Source: Candidatus Methylomirabilota bacterium (GTDB lineage Bacteria > Methylomirabilota > Methylomirabilia > Rokubacteriales > CSP1-6). Taken from it: DNA of 64,000 nucleotides. This document shows, in pieces, positions 37,822 through 45,967 of this stretch (position 1 is its first letter; each line of letters starts with the position of its first letter). The notes under the pieces were generated by a model, which saw only the letters and a list, made by a program, of their open reading frames with translations, was not told the origin of the DNA and ran no database searches. Made by a program: the position numbers and the translations under genes. The stretch is from the NCBI GenBank assembly GCA_035764725.1, contig DASTYT010000124.1, forward strand, positions 1-64,000, in the 5' to 3' direction.

Positions 37822-39056
37822 GGCTGGGGCGCCTCAATGCCCGAGGCGCCGCCCGCTGCGGAGCACGCGGGCGACCCGGTGGCTCGATGGCCGGCAGCGT
37901 CGACCACGAGCGCCTCGACCCGCTCGAGCAGCGCGGGCCACGCGTGCTTGCGCTCGACGAAGTCGCGCGCACGCTCGGCCAGGCGACCGCGGCCCTCTCG
38001 ATCTGCGAGAAGCCCGACCACGACGGCGGCGAAGCGTACCGGGTCGTCCTCCACGAGCAAATGCTCGTGCGGCCGGGCCTCGAGCCCCCGCGCAGCGGCG
38101 CTGGTCGCCACCACCGGCACCCCCTGCGCCATCGACTGGAGCACCTTGTTCTGGATCCCGCGCGCGATCCGCAGCGGCGCCACGCACACCGCGGACTGGC
38201 GATAGAACGGGCGGACATCAGGCACCGCGCCAGTGACGGTCACGCCGGGAAGCTCGGCGAGGCGACGGACGCCCGGGGACGGGTTGAGGCCCACGATGAG
38301 AAAGCGAGCGTCGGAGATGGCGCGGCGCACCGTCGGGAAGATGTCACGGCAGAAGTGCTCAACCGCGTCCACGTTCGGCAGATAGTCCATCGCCCCGGTG
38401 AAGATGACGGTCGGGCTATCCGCGGGCGCCGCGTAGCCGTCGAGGTCCACCCCGTTGGGAATAACCGCCGTGCGGGCCCAGGGCGCGAAGCTCCGCAAGA
38501 GGGCTTCCTCGGCGGCGGTGGCGAGAATGCAGCGGTGCCCCCACCGCACCGCCTCCCCCTCGAAAGCCTGCAGCCGCCGACCTTCCAACCGGTACGCCCA
38601 CGAGCGCGGGGCGCGCTGGGCCGTCGCGTACTGCGTCCACTTATCCGAGTCCACGTCCACGAAGTCCATGATCACGGGGAGGCCGGCGCCACGCACGTAC
38701 TCCACCATGGGCGAGGACGACACGTAGATCGCGTCGTAGCCGGCGCCGCCCAGCCGGCGCCGCACGCGGTGCGCCAGACGGCGGGAGTGGAAATACGCGA
38801 TGCTGAGCGAGCGGCCGAACGCCAGCGCCGCGGCCCCACGCGCCAGCGCCGCGGGCTTCCAGAGCCCGCCCCACTCGAGATCCGCGACCGACTCGCGCAG
38901 GGCCTCTAGCCCCGACCGATCGCCCGCGTCGTCGATGACGAACCCGAGCGTCAGCTCGTGGCGCGTGGCGAGATGTCGAGCGACCCGATAGGCCCGCACC
39001 TTGTCCCCTGTGTGGGGGGGATAGGGGATGCGGTGCGCGAGCATGAGAATGCGCAT
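37818..39056 (-). CDS. PEP-CTERM/EpsH1-associated sugar transferase, Stp1 type
   Basis: 412 residues. The N-terminus AHRIPYPPHTGDKVRAY and the internal MDFVDVDSDKW are hallmarks of the Stp1 group (TIGR03087, from memory). The C-terminal GT4 domain has PNGVDLDGY, FTGAMDYLPNVDAV and KVLQSMAQGVPVVAT. Sugar specificity is not known. It is followed by a short gap of three bases after the second Stp1-like gene. Confidence 0.93.
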   Translation of the reverse strand: MRILMLAHRIPYPPHTGDKVRAYRVARHLATRHELTLGFVIDDAGDRSGLEALRESVADLEWGGLWKPAALARGAAALAFGRSLSIAYFHSRRLAHRVRRRLGGAGYDAIYVSSSPMVEYVRGAGLPVIMDFVDVDSDKWTQYATAQRAPRSWAYRLEGRRLQAFEGEAVRWGHRCILATAAEEALLRSFAPWARTAVIPNGVDLDGYAAPADSPTVIFTGAMDYLPNVDAVEHFCRDIFPTVRRAISDARFLIVGLNPSPGVRRLAELPGVTVTGAVPDVRPFYRQSAVCVAPLRIARGIQNKVLQSMAQGVPVVATSAAARGLEARPHEHLLVEDDPVRFAAVVVGLLADREGRGRLAERARDFVERKHAWPALLERVEALVVDAAGHRATGSPACSAAGGASGIEAPQP

Positions 39057-39059
39057 GGG

Positions 39060-40292
39060 TCAGGCGAGGTCCGCCCTCGCGGTGCGGCCGGTCGCGCCGG
39101 CCGACGGCAGGAGGGGCGCCACCCTTTCCACCATCTCCACCAGCCGCGCCGTGGTGACGTCCCACGCGAACCGGGCGCGGACGAACGCCGCCGCGTGCCC
39201 ACCCATCTCGGCGCGCAGCGTGGGATTGCCGAGGAGCTGGGCGATGGGCTCGCCGCACGCGTCCACGGCGGGCGCGACCAGGAGGTCGGCCCCGGGCCGG
39301 GCACCCAGATCGTCGGCCGTGTCGGCGGCCGTCACGACGGGCAGGCCCGCGCACATCGCCTCGAGAATTGCGGTGGGCGGGCTGACTTCCGATGGAAACG
39401 GCGCCACCGCCAGGGCGGCCCGGTGCAGGAGCGGACGAACGTCGGCGACGTGCTCGTGCACCTCCACGCCGTGGATCCGCCCGAGATCGCGCGCCGACAG
39501 CGGCAGGTTGCGGCCGACGACGGCGAAGCGCGTGCTGGGATAGCGCCGGCGCGTGGCCGGCACCGCCGCGCGGCAGAAGGCAGCCGTCGCCTGGACGTCC
39601 GCGGCGGACTCGAGCGGGCTCAGGAGCAGCACGATCGGCGTGCCGGGCATCCGGAGGGCCGGAATGAAGTGATCCACGTCCACCCCGCTCGGCACCACCA
39701 CCGGGGGCGAGCCCGCCGGCGTGTCGACGCTCCGCGCGGCGCTGGCGCTCGACACGACGGAGCGGGCGGCGCGCCGGGCGATCGCGACCTCGGCGAGGCG
39801 AAGCCGTGCCGCTTCCGTGCGATAGAAGTTCGCCCCGGGGAAGGATCGCTCACCGGCCTGTCGTAGCCACCAGCGCGAGTCCACCTCGGCGAAATCCATC
39901 AGGATGGGGACGGCGGGATCGGCATCGAGCGCGTACTGGATCATGCTCGACGACGTCACGCAGATCGCGTCATAGGCATCGACGCGGAGGCGATCGCGAA
40001 GACGAGCCGCGAGGGCGGCCGAGCGAGCGTAGGCCATGCTCGCCGAGCTACCGGTGGCAAGACTCACCGCGCTGGAGAGCGTCTTCCAGCCGCGCGTCAC
40101 CACCGCGAACTCCAGGTCCCCGAACTCGGCCCGCAGGGCCGAGATCGCACCGGCGGGATTGGGGTCATCGGTCACGAAGGCCAGGGTTAGCCGGTGACTG
40201 CGGGCGAGCTGCCGCGCGAGCCGCACCTCTCGCGTGGCATCCTCCCGTCGTCGCGACACCGGCAGCCAGCGGCCGAGCATCAGGATCTTCAT
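39060..40292 (-). CDS. Stp1-like glycosyltransferase, second copy
   Basis: 410 residues from the ATG at 40292. It parallels the next gene: GRWLPVSRRREDATREVRLARQLA at the N-terminus, MDFAEVDSRWW in place of MDFVDVDSDKW, VPSGVDVDHF, and PPTAILEAMCAGLPVVTA. It is clearly a diverged tandem paralogue of the Stp1 gene downstream. A near-consensus sigma-54 promoter lies about 78 bases upstream, so it may head a transcription unit. The Shine-Dalgarno sequence is weak. Confidence 0.88.
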   Translation of the reverse strand: MKILMLGRWLPVSRRREDATREVRLARQLARSHRLTLAFVTDDPNPAGAISALRAEFGDLEFAVVTRGWKTLSSAVSLATGSSASMAYARSAALAARLRDRLRVDAYDAICVTSSSMIQYALDADPAVPILMDFAEVDSRWWLRQAGERSFPGANFYRTEAARLRLAEVAIARRAARSVVSSASAARSVDTPAGSPPVVVPSGVDVDHFIPALRMPGTPIVLLLSPLESAADVQATAAFCRAAVPATRRRYPSTRFAVVGRNLPLSARDLGRIHGVEVHEHVADVRPLLHRAALAVAPFPSEVSPPTAILEAMCAGLPVVTAADTADDLGARPGADLLVAPAVDACGEPIAQLLGNPTLRAEMGGHAAAFVRARFAWDVTTARLVEMVERVAPLLPSAGATGRTARADLA

Positions 40293-40369
40293 ATTTTGTC
40301 GAGGTCCCTGTCTCCGCTCCCCCAACTTTCGGAGCTTTTGTGCTAAGTACGCGTCAAATGAGCACTTCG

Positions 40370-40385
40370 AGCAGGTTCTGTGCCA
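40370..40385 (-). promoter_or_regulatory. Sigma-54 (-24/-12) promoter P3
   Basis: On the minus strand it reads TGGCACAGAACCTGCT, with GG at 40384-40383 and GC at 40372-40371 at the exact -24/-12 spacing. One base of the TTGC element is changed (CTGC). Transcription would begin near 40359, leaving a leader of about 67 bases before the Stp1-like gene at 40292. It sits in the 98-base gap after the FemAB stop. Confidence 0.72.
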
Positions 40386-40390
40386 CCCCC

Positions 40391-41413
40391 TCAGGGCAAG
40401 AACCGGGTCAGGAACGGGCCGACCCGCTTCGCAACAGCCAGGGGAAGGCGCTTCCAGGCCTCCACGGCGAGATGCATCTTCGGGTTCGAAGGGCTCACGT
40501 TCGGCATGGTCGCGCCATCGAGCAGCGCGTACTGGTACGGGAGCGGGCGGGGCTCGAAGCCCCAGTGCCGCTTGAAGTTGTAGGCCCCCGTGCCCTCGCG
40601 GCTCCGACCGAAGTCGAAAACCCGGTACCCGGCCCCCGCCACGTGACACATGAGCTCCCAGTACATGAAGTCGTTGACCGCGTACTGGAGCCCCTCGCGC
40701 AGCGCCCCGCTGTAGTAGGGGAGGGCCTGGTCCTCGTAGAGCAGCGTCAGGACGCCGGAGACCATCTGATCGTTGCGCCACACGGTCAGGAGCTCACACT
40801 CCTTGCCGAACTCCGTAACCAGCGCGTGGAAGAGCCGCCGGGGAAACACCGGCGAGCCCAGGTTGTGGACGCTCGCGGCATAGATCTCGTAGAAGGCGTC
40901 GAGATGCTGCATCCCGAGCTCGACGCGCAAGCCGTATTTGGCCCCCTGTCGGGTCATCCGACGCTGCTTGCGCGGAATCGCTTCGAGGTTCTCCTCCTCG
41001 GACGCCGAGATCGGCCGCGAGAACGTGACATAGAGGGACTTGGTGGGAAGGTCCATCTCCTGGCCGCTCCGGTGCCGTAGCTCGACGTAGCCCGCGCCCA
41101 CGCGACGCGCGCGCTCCGTCGCCGCGGCGAGCAGCGCGTCCCGGACCGCCGGCGCCTCCGCACAGATCCCGCCGTACACGGCGTACGGCACGGAGATCAG
41201 GGCGCGGCCGCCCAGGAGCCCACGAACCTCGAAGAGCGGGAGCACACCCTCGATCCCGCCGCCGCGGGTGGCCATGAGGTAGTGGGGCTTGAGCCCGAAC
41301 GCAGTCTGCACCGCGCGCTTCCAGGCGAGCAGGTGAAACGGGCTCCCGGCAGCGCTGGTGCGGACGAACGCGTCCCACTCCGGCGTGTCCCCGACGAGGC
41401 CTTGGATCTCCAT
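40391..41413 (-). CDS. FemAB-family PEP-CTERM system-associated protein
   Basis: 340 residues from the ATG at 41413 (MEIQGLVGDTPEWDAFV). The N-terminal half has GSPFHLLAWKRAVQTAFG and YAVYGGICAEAPA. The C-terminal half has KQRRMTRQGAKYGL, VWRNDQMVSGVLTLLYED, and YVFDFGRS-like sequence (YRVFDFGRSREGTG). This matches the FemAB group found in exosortase loci (TIGR03019 type). FemAB proteins transfer amino acids from aminoacyl-tRNA to peptidoglycan; in these loci the acceptor is unknown, with glycan or exported protein as candidates. Confidence 0.92.
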   Translation of the reverse strand: MEIQGLVGDTPEWDAFVRTSAAGSPFHLLAWKRAVQTAFGLKPHYLMATRGGGIEGVLPLFEVRGLLGGRALISVPYAVYGGICAEAPAVRDALLAAATERARRVGAGYVELRHRSGQEMDLPTKSLYVTFSRPISASEEENLEAIPRKQRRMTRQGAKYGLRVELGMQHLDAFYEIYAASVHNLGSPVFPRRLFHALVTEFGKECELLTVWRNDQMVSGVLTLLYEDQALPYYSGALREGLQYAVNDFMYWELMCHVAGAGYRVFDFGRSREGTGAYNFKRHWGFEPRPLPYQYALLDGATMPNVSPSNPKMHLAVEAWKRLPLAVAKRVGPFLTRFLP

Positions 41414-41436
41414 GTGAGCTCCCGTTGCGTGACTGG

Positions 41437-42528
41437 TCAGCGAGCCGGACCGTGGAGCAGGACGCGCACGATGCGCTCGGCCGCCTTGCCATCCCACAGC
41501 TCGGGAAGCTCCCCGGCCGGCCAGCGCCCGCCCGCCACGTCGCGCCACGCCGCAAAGATCGCGGCGGGGTCCACGCCGACGATCCGGTTGGTGCCGCGGA
41601 GGGTGGTGATCGGACGCTCGGTATTCTCGCGAAGGGTGATGCACGGCACGGAGAGGGCGGTCGTCTCTTCCTGAATACCGCCCGAGTCGGTGAGCACGCA
41701 GCGCGCGCTCGCCATCAGCTGCACGAAGTCGAGATAGGGCAGGGGCTCGATCAGCCGCAGGCCGGGGTGCGCGGGGAGGCCACCGCGCAGCGATTCGAGC
41801 CGCGCCCGTGTCCGCGGGTGCACGGGGAAGACGACGGGGATCTCCGCCTGCACACGGGCGATGGCCTCCATCACGCGACCGAGGGCGTCGGGCGTGTCGA
41901 CATTGCTGGGCCGGTGGAGCGTGAGCGCGGCATAGCCGCCCGGGACGAGGCCCAGGGTGGTCAGCACGGCGGACGCACGTGCCTGCTCGCGGTAGCGGAA
42001 CAGGGTGTCGATCATCACATTGCCCACGAAGTGCACGCGGCGGGGGTCCACGCCCTCACGCGCCAGGTTCTCGTTGCCCGCTGGCTCGGTGGTGAACAAA
42101 GCGTCCGAGATGGCGTCGGTGATGATCCGGTTGATCTCCTCCGGCATGGTGCGGTCGCCGCTGCGGAGGCCGGCCTCGACGTGCGCGATGGGGAAGCCGA
42201 GGCGCACCGCGGTCAGCGCCGCCGCCACGGTGGAGGTGACGTCCCCCACCACCACCACCCAGTCGGGCTTCCGCTCCAGCAGCACCGGCTCGAGCCTGCG
42301 CATGATCTCGGCGGTCTGGCCCACCGCGGTGTCCGCGCGCGCCTCCAGGTTCACGTCGGGCGCGGGAATCTCCAGGTTGGCAAAGAACGACGCCGACATC
42401 TGGAGATCGTAGTGCTGGCCGGTGTGCACCAGGGTGACCTCGGCCTCCGGATACAGGCGCAGCTCGGCGAGCAGCGGCGCGATCTTGACAAAGTTCGGCC
42501 GCGCTCCCACGACGGCGACGATCTTCAC
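41437..42528 (-). CDS. wecB: UDP-N-acetylglucosamine 2-epimerase (non-hydrolysing)
   Basis: 363 residues from the GTG at 42528, which overlaps the deacetylase stop (GTGA) and starts the fold directly (KIVAVVGARPNFVK). Family motifs are TGQHYD, GDVTST, HVEAGLRSGD, PEEINR, HRPSN and TDSGGIQEE. It interconverts UDP-GlcNAc and UDP-ManNAc, or acts on a related UDP-amino-uronic acid as WbpI does. With the dehydrogenase at 44386 it could make a UDP-N-acetyl-hexosaminuronic acid for the polymer. Confidence 0.94.
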   Translation of the reverse strand: MKIVAVVGARPNFVKIAPLLAELRLYPEAEVTLVHTGQHYDLQMSASFFANLEIPAPDVNLEARADTAVGQTAEIMRRLEPVLLERKPDWVVVVGDVTSTVAAALTAVRLGFPIAHVEAGLRSGDRTMPEEINRIITDAISDALFTTEPAGNENLAREGVDPRRVHFVGNVMIDTLFRYREQARASAVLTTLGLVPGGYAALTLHRPSNVDTPDALGRVMEAIARVQAEIPVVFPVHPRTRARLESLRGGLPAHPGLRLIEPLPYLDFVQLMASARCVLTDSGGIQEETTALSVPCITLRENTERPITTLRGTNRIVGVDPAAIFAAWRDVAGGRWPAGELPELWDGKAAERIVRVLLHGPAR

Positions 42529-43382
42529 CGGATGTCTCCGATCGCGAGGAGCCCGGTCTCCGCGAGCACCTCGGAGGCCGGCGCGAACGAGACCTCGCCG
42601 AGCAGCCGGCGAAGCCGCGACTCCGTCTTCCCCACGTTCACCAAATGCCGGAAGCGGGTGAGCGGACCGACGGGGAGGCGGGGCTGGTCGGGGTCGAACT
42701 CCCACGGATGGAGATACACCATGGCCGGCTGACGCTCCTCGTTGATGCGGGCGATCGCCCGCCGGGTCACGCGATAGGGAAAGAGGCGGAAGTAGCCCCC
42801 ACCCGCGACCGGCAGGCGCCGGCCCAGCACCGTCATCGTCGACATCGGGAACTCGGTGATCTCGCCTCCGCTGGGGGCCTTCCGCCGGTGCGGGAAGCGC
42901 GGAGCGTCGGGGATGCCGTACCGGTCGTGCACCACGGGAAAGATGCTCGAGTCGTAGCGGAAGCCCGCCTCGATCAGGACGTCGAGGCTCCAGAGCGTCG
43001 CGCGCATGATCGAGAACGTGGGCGCCCGGTAGCCGAGCACGGGACGGCCCACCGCGTCCTCGAGCGCCCGCTTCGCCCGGGTCACATCACGCTCGAAGTC
43101 GGGGCGCGAGAGGTGCTGGATCATCCGGTGTCCGTACCCGTGACAGGCGATCTCGTGGCCGAGCGAGGCGATTTCCCGTACGAGGCCGGGATGGCGCTCC
43201 GCCACCCAGCCCAGCACGAAGAAGGTGGCGCGGACCCGCTCGCGGTCGAGGATGTCGAGGAGGCGCTCGGTAGAGCGCGTCACCCGGCTTTCCAGCGTGG
43301 GCCATTCCTCGGGCCGCAGCACCCGGGCGAAGGCTTCCGCGTGGAAATACTCCTCGACGTCAAAAGTCAGCGCGTTCTTCAT
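42525..43382 (-). CDS. XrtA-system polysaccharide deacetylase
   Basis: 285 residues from the ATG at 43382. The opening MKNALTFDVEEYFHAEAF, then ATFFVLGWVAERHP, CHGYGHRMI and the C-terminal YLHPWEFDPDQPR, are diagnostic of the exosortase-linked deacetylase group (TIGR03006 type, DUF3473 at the C-terminus). It would de-N-acetylate or trim the polymer. The start lies inside the last codons of the SDR gene (23-base overlap). Confidence 0.93.
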   Translation of the reverse strand: MKNALTFDVEEYFHAEAFARVLRPEEWPTLESRVTRSTERLLDILDRERVRATFFVLGWVAERHPGLVREIASLGHEIACHGYGHRMIQHLSRPDFERDVTRAKRALEDAVGRPVLGYRAPTFSIMRATLWSLDVLIEAGFRYDSSIFPVVHDRYGIPDAPRFPHRRKAPSGGEITEFPMSTMTVLGRRLPVAGGGYFRLFPYRVTRRAIARINEERQPAMVYLHPWEFDPDQPRLPVGPLTRFRHLVNVGKTESRLRRLLGEVSFAPASEVLAETGLLAIGDIR

Positions 43383-44376
43383 GCGTTCCGACTTCGGCGA
43401 GCAGTCCCTCCTCGTGCTGCTCCGCCTCGGCGAAGAACTGCACGGTGTGCGCCAGCCCACTGACCACCGAGACACGGGGCGACCAGCCGAGCAGATCGGC
43501 GGCCACGGAGATGTCGGCGCGAATGGGCGATGCGGGCTCCGGCCTCGGACGGCCCTGGCGAGGCACCGCGTCGGTCCGGAGGAGTCGGTTCACGATGCCG
43601 AGGACTTCCAGGGCGGTCACGAGCTGTCCCGAGCCCACGTTGACGGCGCGACCTGCCGCGCGGGCCTGCTGGCCCGCCGCCACGGTCGCCGAGACGGCGT
43701 CGTCGACGAAGAGAAAGTCCTGCGCGACGCGGCCGTCGCCGGCGAGCGTCGGGCGGCGGCCCCGCCGGAGCGTCTCGATGAGGGCGGGCACGAACGCGCC
43801 GTGGAGCACCGCGTTCTGCCGCGGCCCGTACACGTTGAAGTAGCGGATCAGGACGGTTTCGATGTGGCGCGAGGCATGATAGGCGCGGCAGTAGATCTCG
43901 GCGGCGAGCTTCGAGGCGCCGAAGACGGACACGGGAAGAGCGGGCCGATCCTCCGCGATCGGGGTGCTCTCGGTGCTGCCGTAGATCGAGGCGCACGACC
44001 CGAAGACGACGCGGCGCACCCCCTCGGTGGCCGCGGCCTGGAGCACGTTGAGGGTGCCCTGCACGTTCACGGTGTGGACCTCGCCGTGACCGCCCGCCAC
44101 CGCGCCCGGCGGCAGCCCCGCGAGGTGATAGACGCAGTCCACGTGCCGCATCGCCTTGCGGGCGAGCTTGTCGTCGCGGACATCGCCGATGATCAGCTCG
44201 ATCCGGCGGCCGGGACGTCCGGGAGCCGCCCCCCGCTCGGGACCCGCCTGGAGATTGCGAAGGGAGCCCGTAGAGAGATTATCGAGCACCCGGACATCGA
44301 CACCCTGCTCCAGCAGGGAGTCGACGAGGTGAGAGCCAATGAACCCAGCACCGCCAGTCACGAGAGCGATTGCCAT
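43360..44376 (-). CDS. NAD-dependent epimerase/dehydratase (extended SDR) with Phe at the catalytic Tyr site
   Basis: 338 residues. The NAD-binding motif is TGGAGFIGSH at 7-16. HLAG, SCASIYGS and RYFNVYGPRQ follow as in UDP-glucose 4-epimerase-like enzymes. The catalytic YxxxK appears as FGASK: Phe152 replaces Tyr, with Lys156 kept. The codon is TTC on the minus strand. Without the Tyr hydroxyl, usual hydride-transfer chemistry should be strongly reduced, so the protein may have an altered activity or may be impaired. It is nine bases downstream of the UDP-sugar dehydrogenase. Confidence 0.88.
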   Translation of the reverse strand: MAIALVTGGAGFIGSHLVDSLLEQGVDVRVLDNLSTGSLRNLQAGPERGAAPGRPGRRIELIIGDVRDDKLARKAMRHVDCVYHLAGLPPGAVAGGHGEVHTVNVQGTLNVLQAAATEGVRRVVFGSCASIYGSTESTPIAEDRPALPVSVFGASKLAAEIYCRAYHASRHIETVLIRYFNVYGPRQNAVLHGAFVPALIETLRRGRRPTLAGDGRVAQDFLFVDDAVSATVAAGQQARAAGRAVNVGSGQLVTALEVLGIVNRLLRTDAVPRQGRPRPEPASPIRADISVAADLLGWSPRVSVVSGLAHTVQFFAEAEQHEEGLLAEVGTHEERADF

Positions 44377-44385
44377 GGCGACCTC

Positions 44386-45702
44386 TCAGAGCGTGACGAT
44401 TGACTTCTTCGAGCCGCGGTAACGCTTCAGCGCGTTGCGGGTGTCGACGACGAGGGAGGCCCGGTCGGCGATCGCCGCATAGTCGAAGCTCGAGTGGTTG
44501 GTGAGGATCAGCACGCAATCGGCGGCGGCGAGCGCCTCCGGGGTCGGCGTGACCGCGGCGAGCTTGTGTCCGTCGAGGGCGAGCTGGGGCGTGAACGGAT
44601 CGGCGTAGGACACCCGCGCCCCCTTCTTCATGAGCATCTCGACGATCTCGAGGGCGGGCGACTCGCGGATATCGTTGACGTCCGCCTTGTACGTGATGCC
44701 CATGACGAGTACCGACGAGCCCCGGAGCGCCTTGGCGCGCTCGTTCAGGGCATCGCTGACGAGCGTCACCACGTGCTCGGGCATGTTGCGGTTGATCTGG
44801 TCGGCCAGGCCGATGAACTGCGCCTCGTACCCGGTCAGCCGGATCTTCCAGGACAGGTACAGGGGGTCGACCGGGATGCAGTGGCCGCCGATGCCGGGCC
44901 CCGGGTAGAAGGGCATGAAGCCGAACGGCTTGGTGGCGGCGGCGTCGATGACCTCCCAGGGATCCACGCCGATCTTGCGGCAGGCGAGGGCCAGCTCGTT
45001 GGCGAGCGCGATGTTGACGCTCCGGAACGTGTTCTCCAGGAGCTTGGCGGTCTCCGCCACTCGCGGACTGGTCGCCCGGAACACGCTCGACGTCACGTGG
45101 CTGTAGAGGGCGGCGGCCAGCTCCGTGCACTCGGCGGTCACGCCGCCCACCACCTTGGGAATGTTGGCGGTGGTGAAGCGCTTGTTGCCGGGATCGACGC
45201 GCTCGGGCGAGAAGGCGAGGAAGTAGTCGTCGCCGATCACCCGGCCGAGGGATTCGATGCGCGGCTGCACGACCTCCTCGGTCGTCCCGGGGAACGTCGT
45301 GCTCTCGAGCACCATGAGCTGACCTTGGCGGAGCCGGGGCAGCAGGTTCTCCACCGCAGAGAGGATGAACGAGATGTCCGGCTCCTTCCCCTTTCGGAGG
45401 GGCGTGGGCACGCAGATCACGATGGCGTCCGCGGACTCCGCGCCCTCGAAGCTCGTGGTGGCGGACACGGTGCCCGCGGCGACGAGGGGGGCGAGGGTGT
45501 CGGCGGACACGTCGACGAGGTAAGTCTCACCCCGGTTGAGGAGGTTGACTCGCTCGAGGTCGAGGTCGATGCCGCGCACGGTGAGGCCGGCCTTGGCCAG
45601 CTCGACCGCGAGCGAGAGCCCGACGTAGCCCATCCCGACGATCGACACGCGGGCCGTCCGCGTGTCGAGCTTCTCCTTGAGCTGCTTGCTCCAGTGGTTC
45701 AC
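44386..45702 (-). CDS. UDP-N-acetyl-D-glucosamine 6-dehydrogenase-like nucleotide sugar dehydrogenase
   Basis: 438 residues. The NAD site is VGMGYVGLSLAVELAKAG, VICVPTPLRKGKEPD is typical of the WbpA branch, LESTTFPGTTEEV follows, and the catalytic Cys lies in GPGIGGHCIPVDPLY. The C-terminal domain has GITYKADVNDIRESP. It oxidises C6 of a UDP-sugar to the uronic acid in two NAD steps. The WbpA-like form favours UDP-GlcNAc; UDP-ManNAc or UDP-Glc cannot be ruled out. Confidence 0.92.
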   Translation of the reverse strand: MNHWSKQLKEKLDTRTARVSIVGMGYVGLSLAVELAKAGLTVRGIDLDLERVNLLNRGETYLVDVSADTLAPLVAAGTVSATTSFEGAESADAIVICVPTPLRKGKEPDISFILSAVENLLPRLRQGQLMVLESTTFPGTTEEVVQPRIESLGRVIGDDYFLAFSPERVDPGNKRFTTANIPKVVGGVTAECTELAAALYSHVTSSVFRATSPRVAETAKLLENTFRSVNIALANELALACRKIGVDPWEVIDAAATKPFGFMPFYPGPGIGGHCIPVDPLYLSWKIRLTGYEAQFIGLADQINRNMPEHVVTLVSDALNERAKALRGSSVLVMGITYKADVNDIRESPALEIVEMLMKKGARVSYADPFTPQLALDGHKLAAVTPTPEALAAADCVLILTNHSSFDYAAIADRASLVVDTRNALKRYRGSKKSIVTL

Positions 45703-45715
45703 GAGCGATCTCCTC

Positions 45716-45964
45716 TCAGGCCTTGGTGTCGGCCTTGGCGTAGGCGCGGTAGTAGCTGTAGTACTGATTGACCTTCCGGACCGAGACCTGGTTCAGCACT
45801 ACGCCCAGGATCGGCGTGCCGGACTTCTCGATGATGCTCTTGGCGCGCAGGAAGTCGCGCGGCCGCGTCAGGCCCGCCTGGCAGACGAGGATGACTCCGT
45901 CGGTGGCCGCGGCCATGTAGAGGTTGTCGGGGATCAGGAGGATCGGGGAGGAGTCGAGCAGCAC
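45716..45964 (-). pseudogene. C-terminal fragment of the BY-kinase, separated by an in-frame TAG
   Basis: 82 codons from a GTG at 45964, in the same frame as the gene at 45968-47950. It holds Walker B (VLLDSSPILLIPD), the rest of the P-loop kinase domain and the tyrosine-rich tail QYYSYYRAY that is the autophosphorylation site in bacterial tyrosine kinases. Only the TAG at 45968-45970 and one TTC codon separate it from the upstream part. GGAGG lies eight bases before the GTG, so restart of translation is possible. Alone it lacks the ATP-binding Walker A site. Confidence 0.8.
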
Positions 45965-45967
45965 GAA

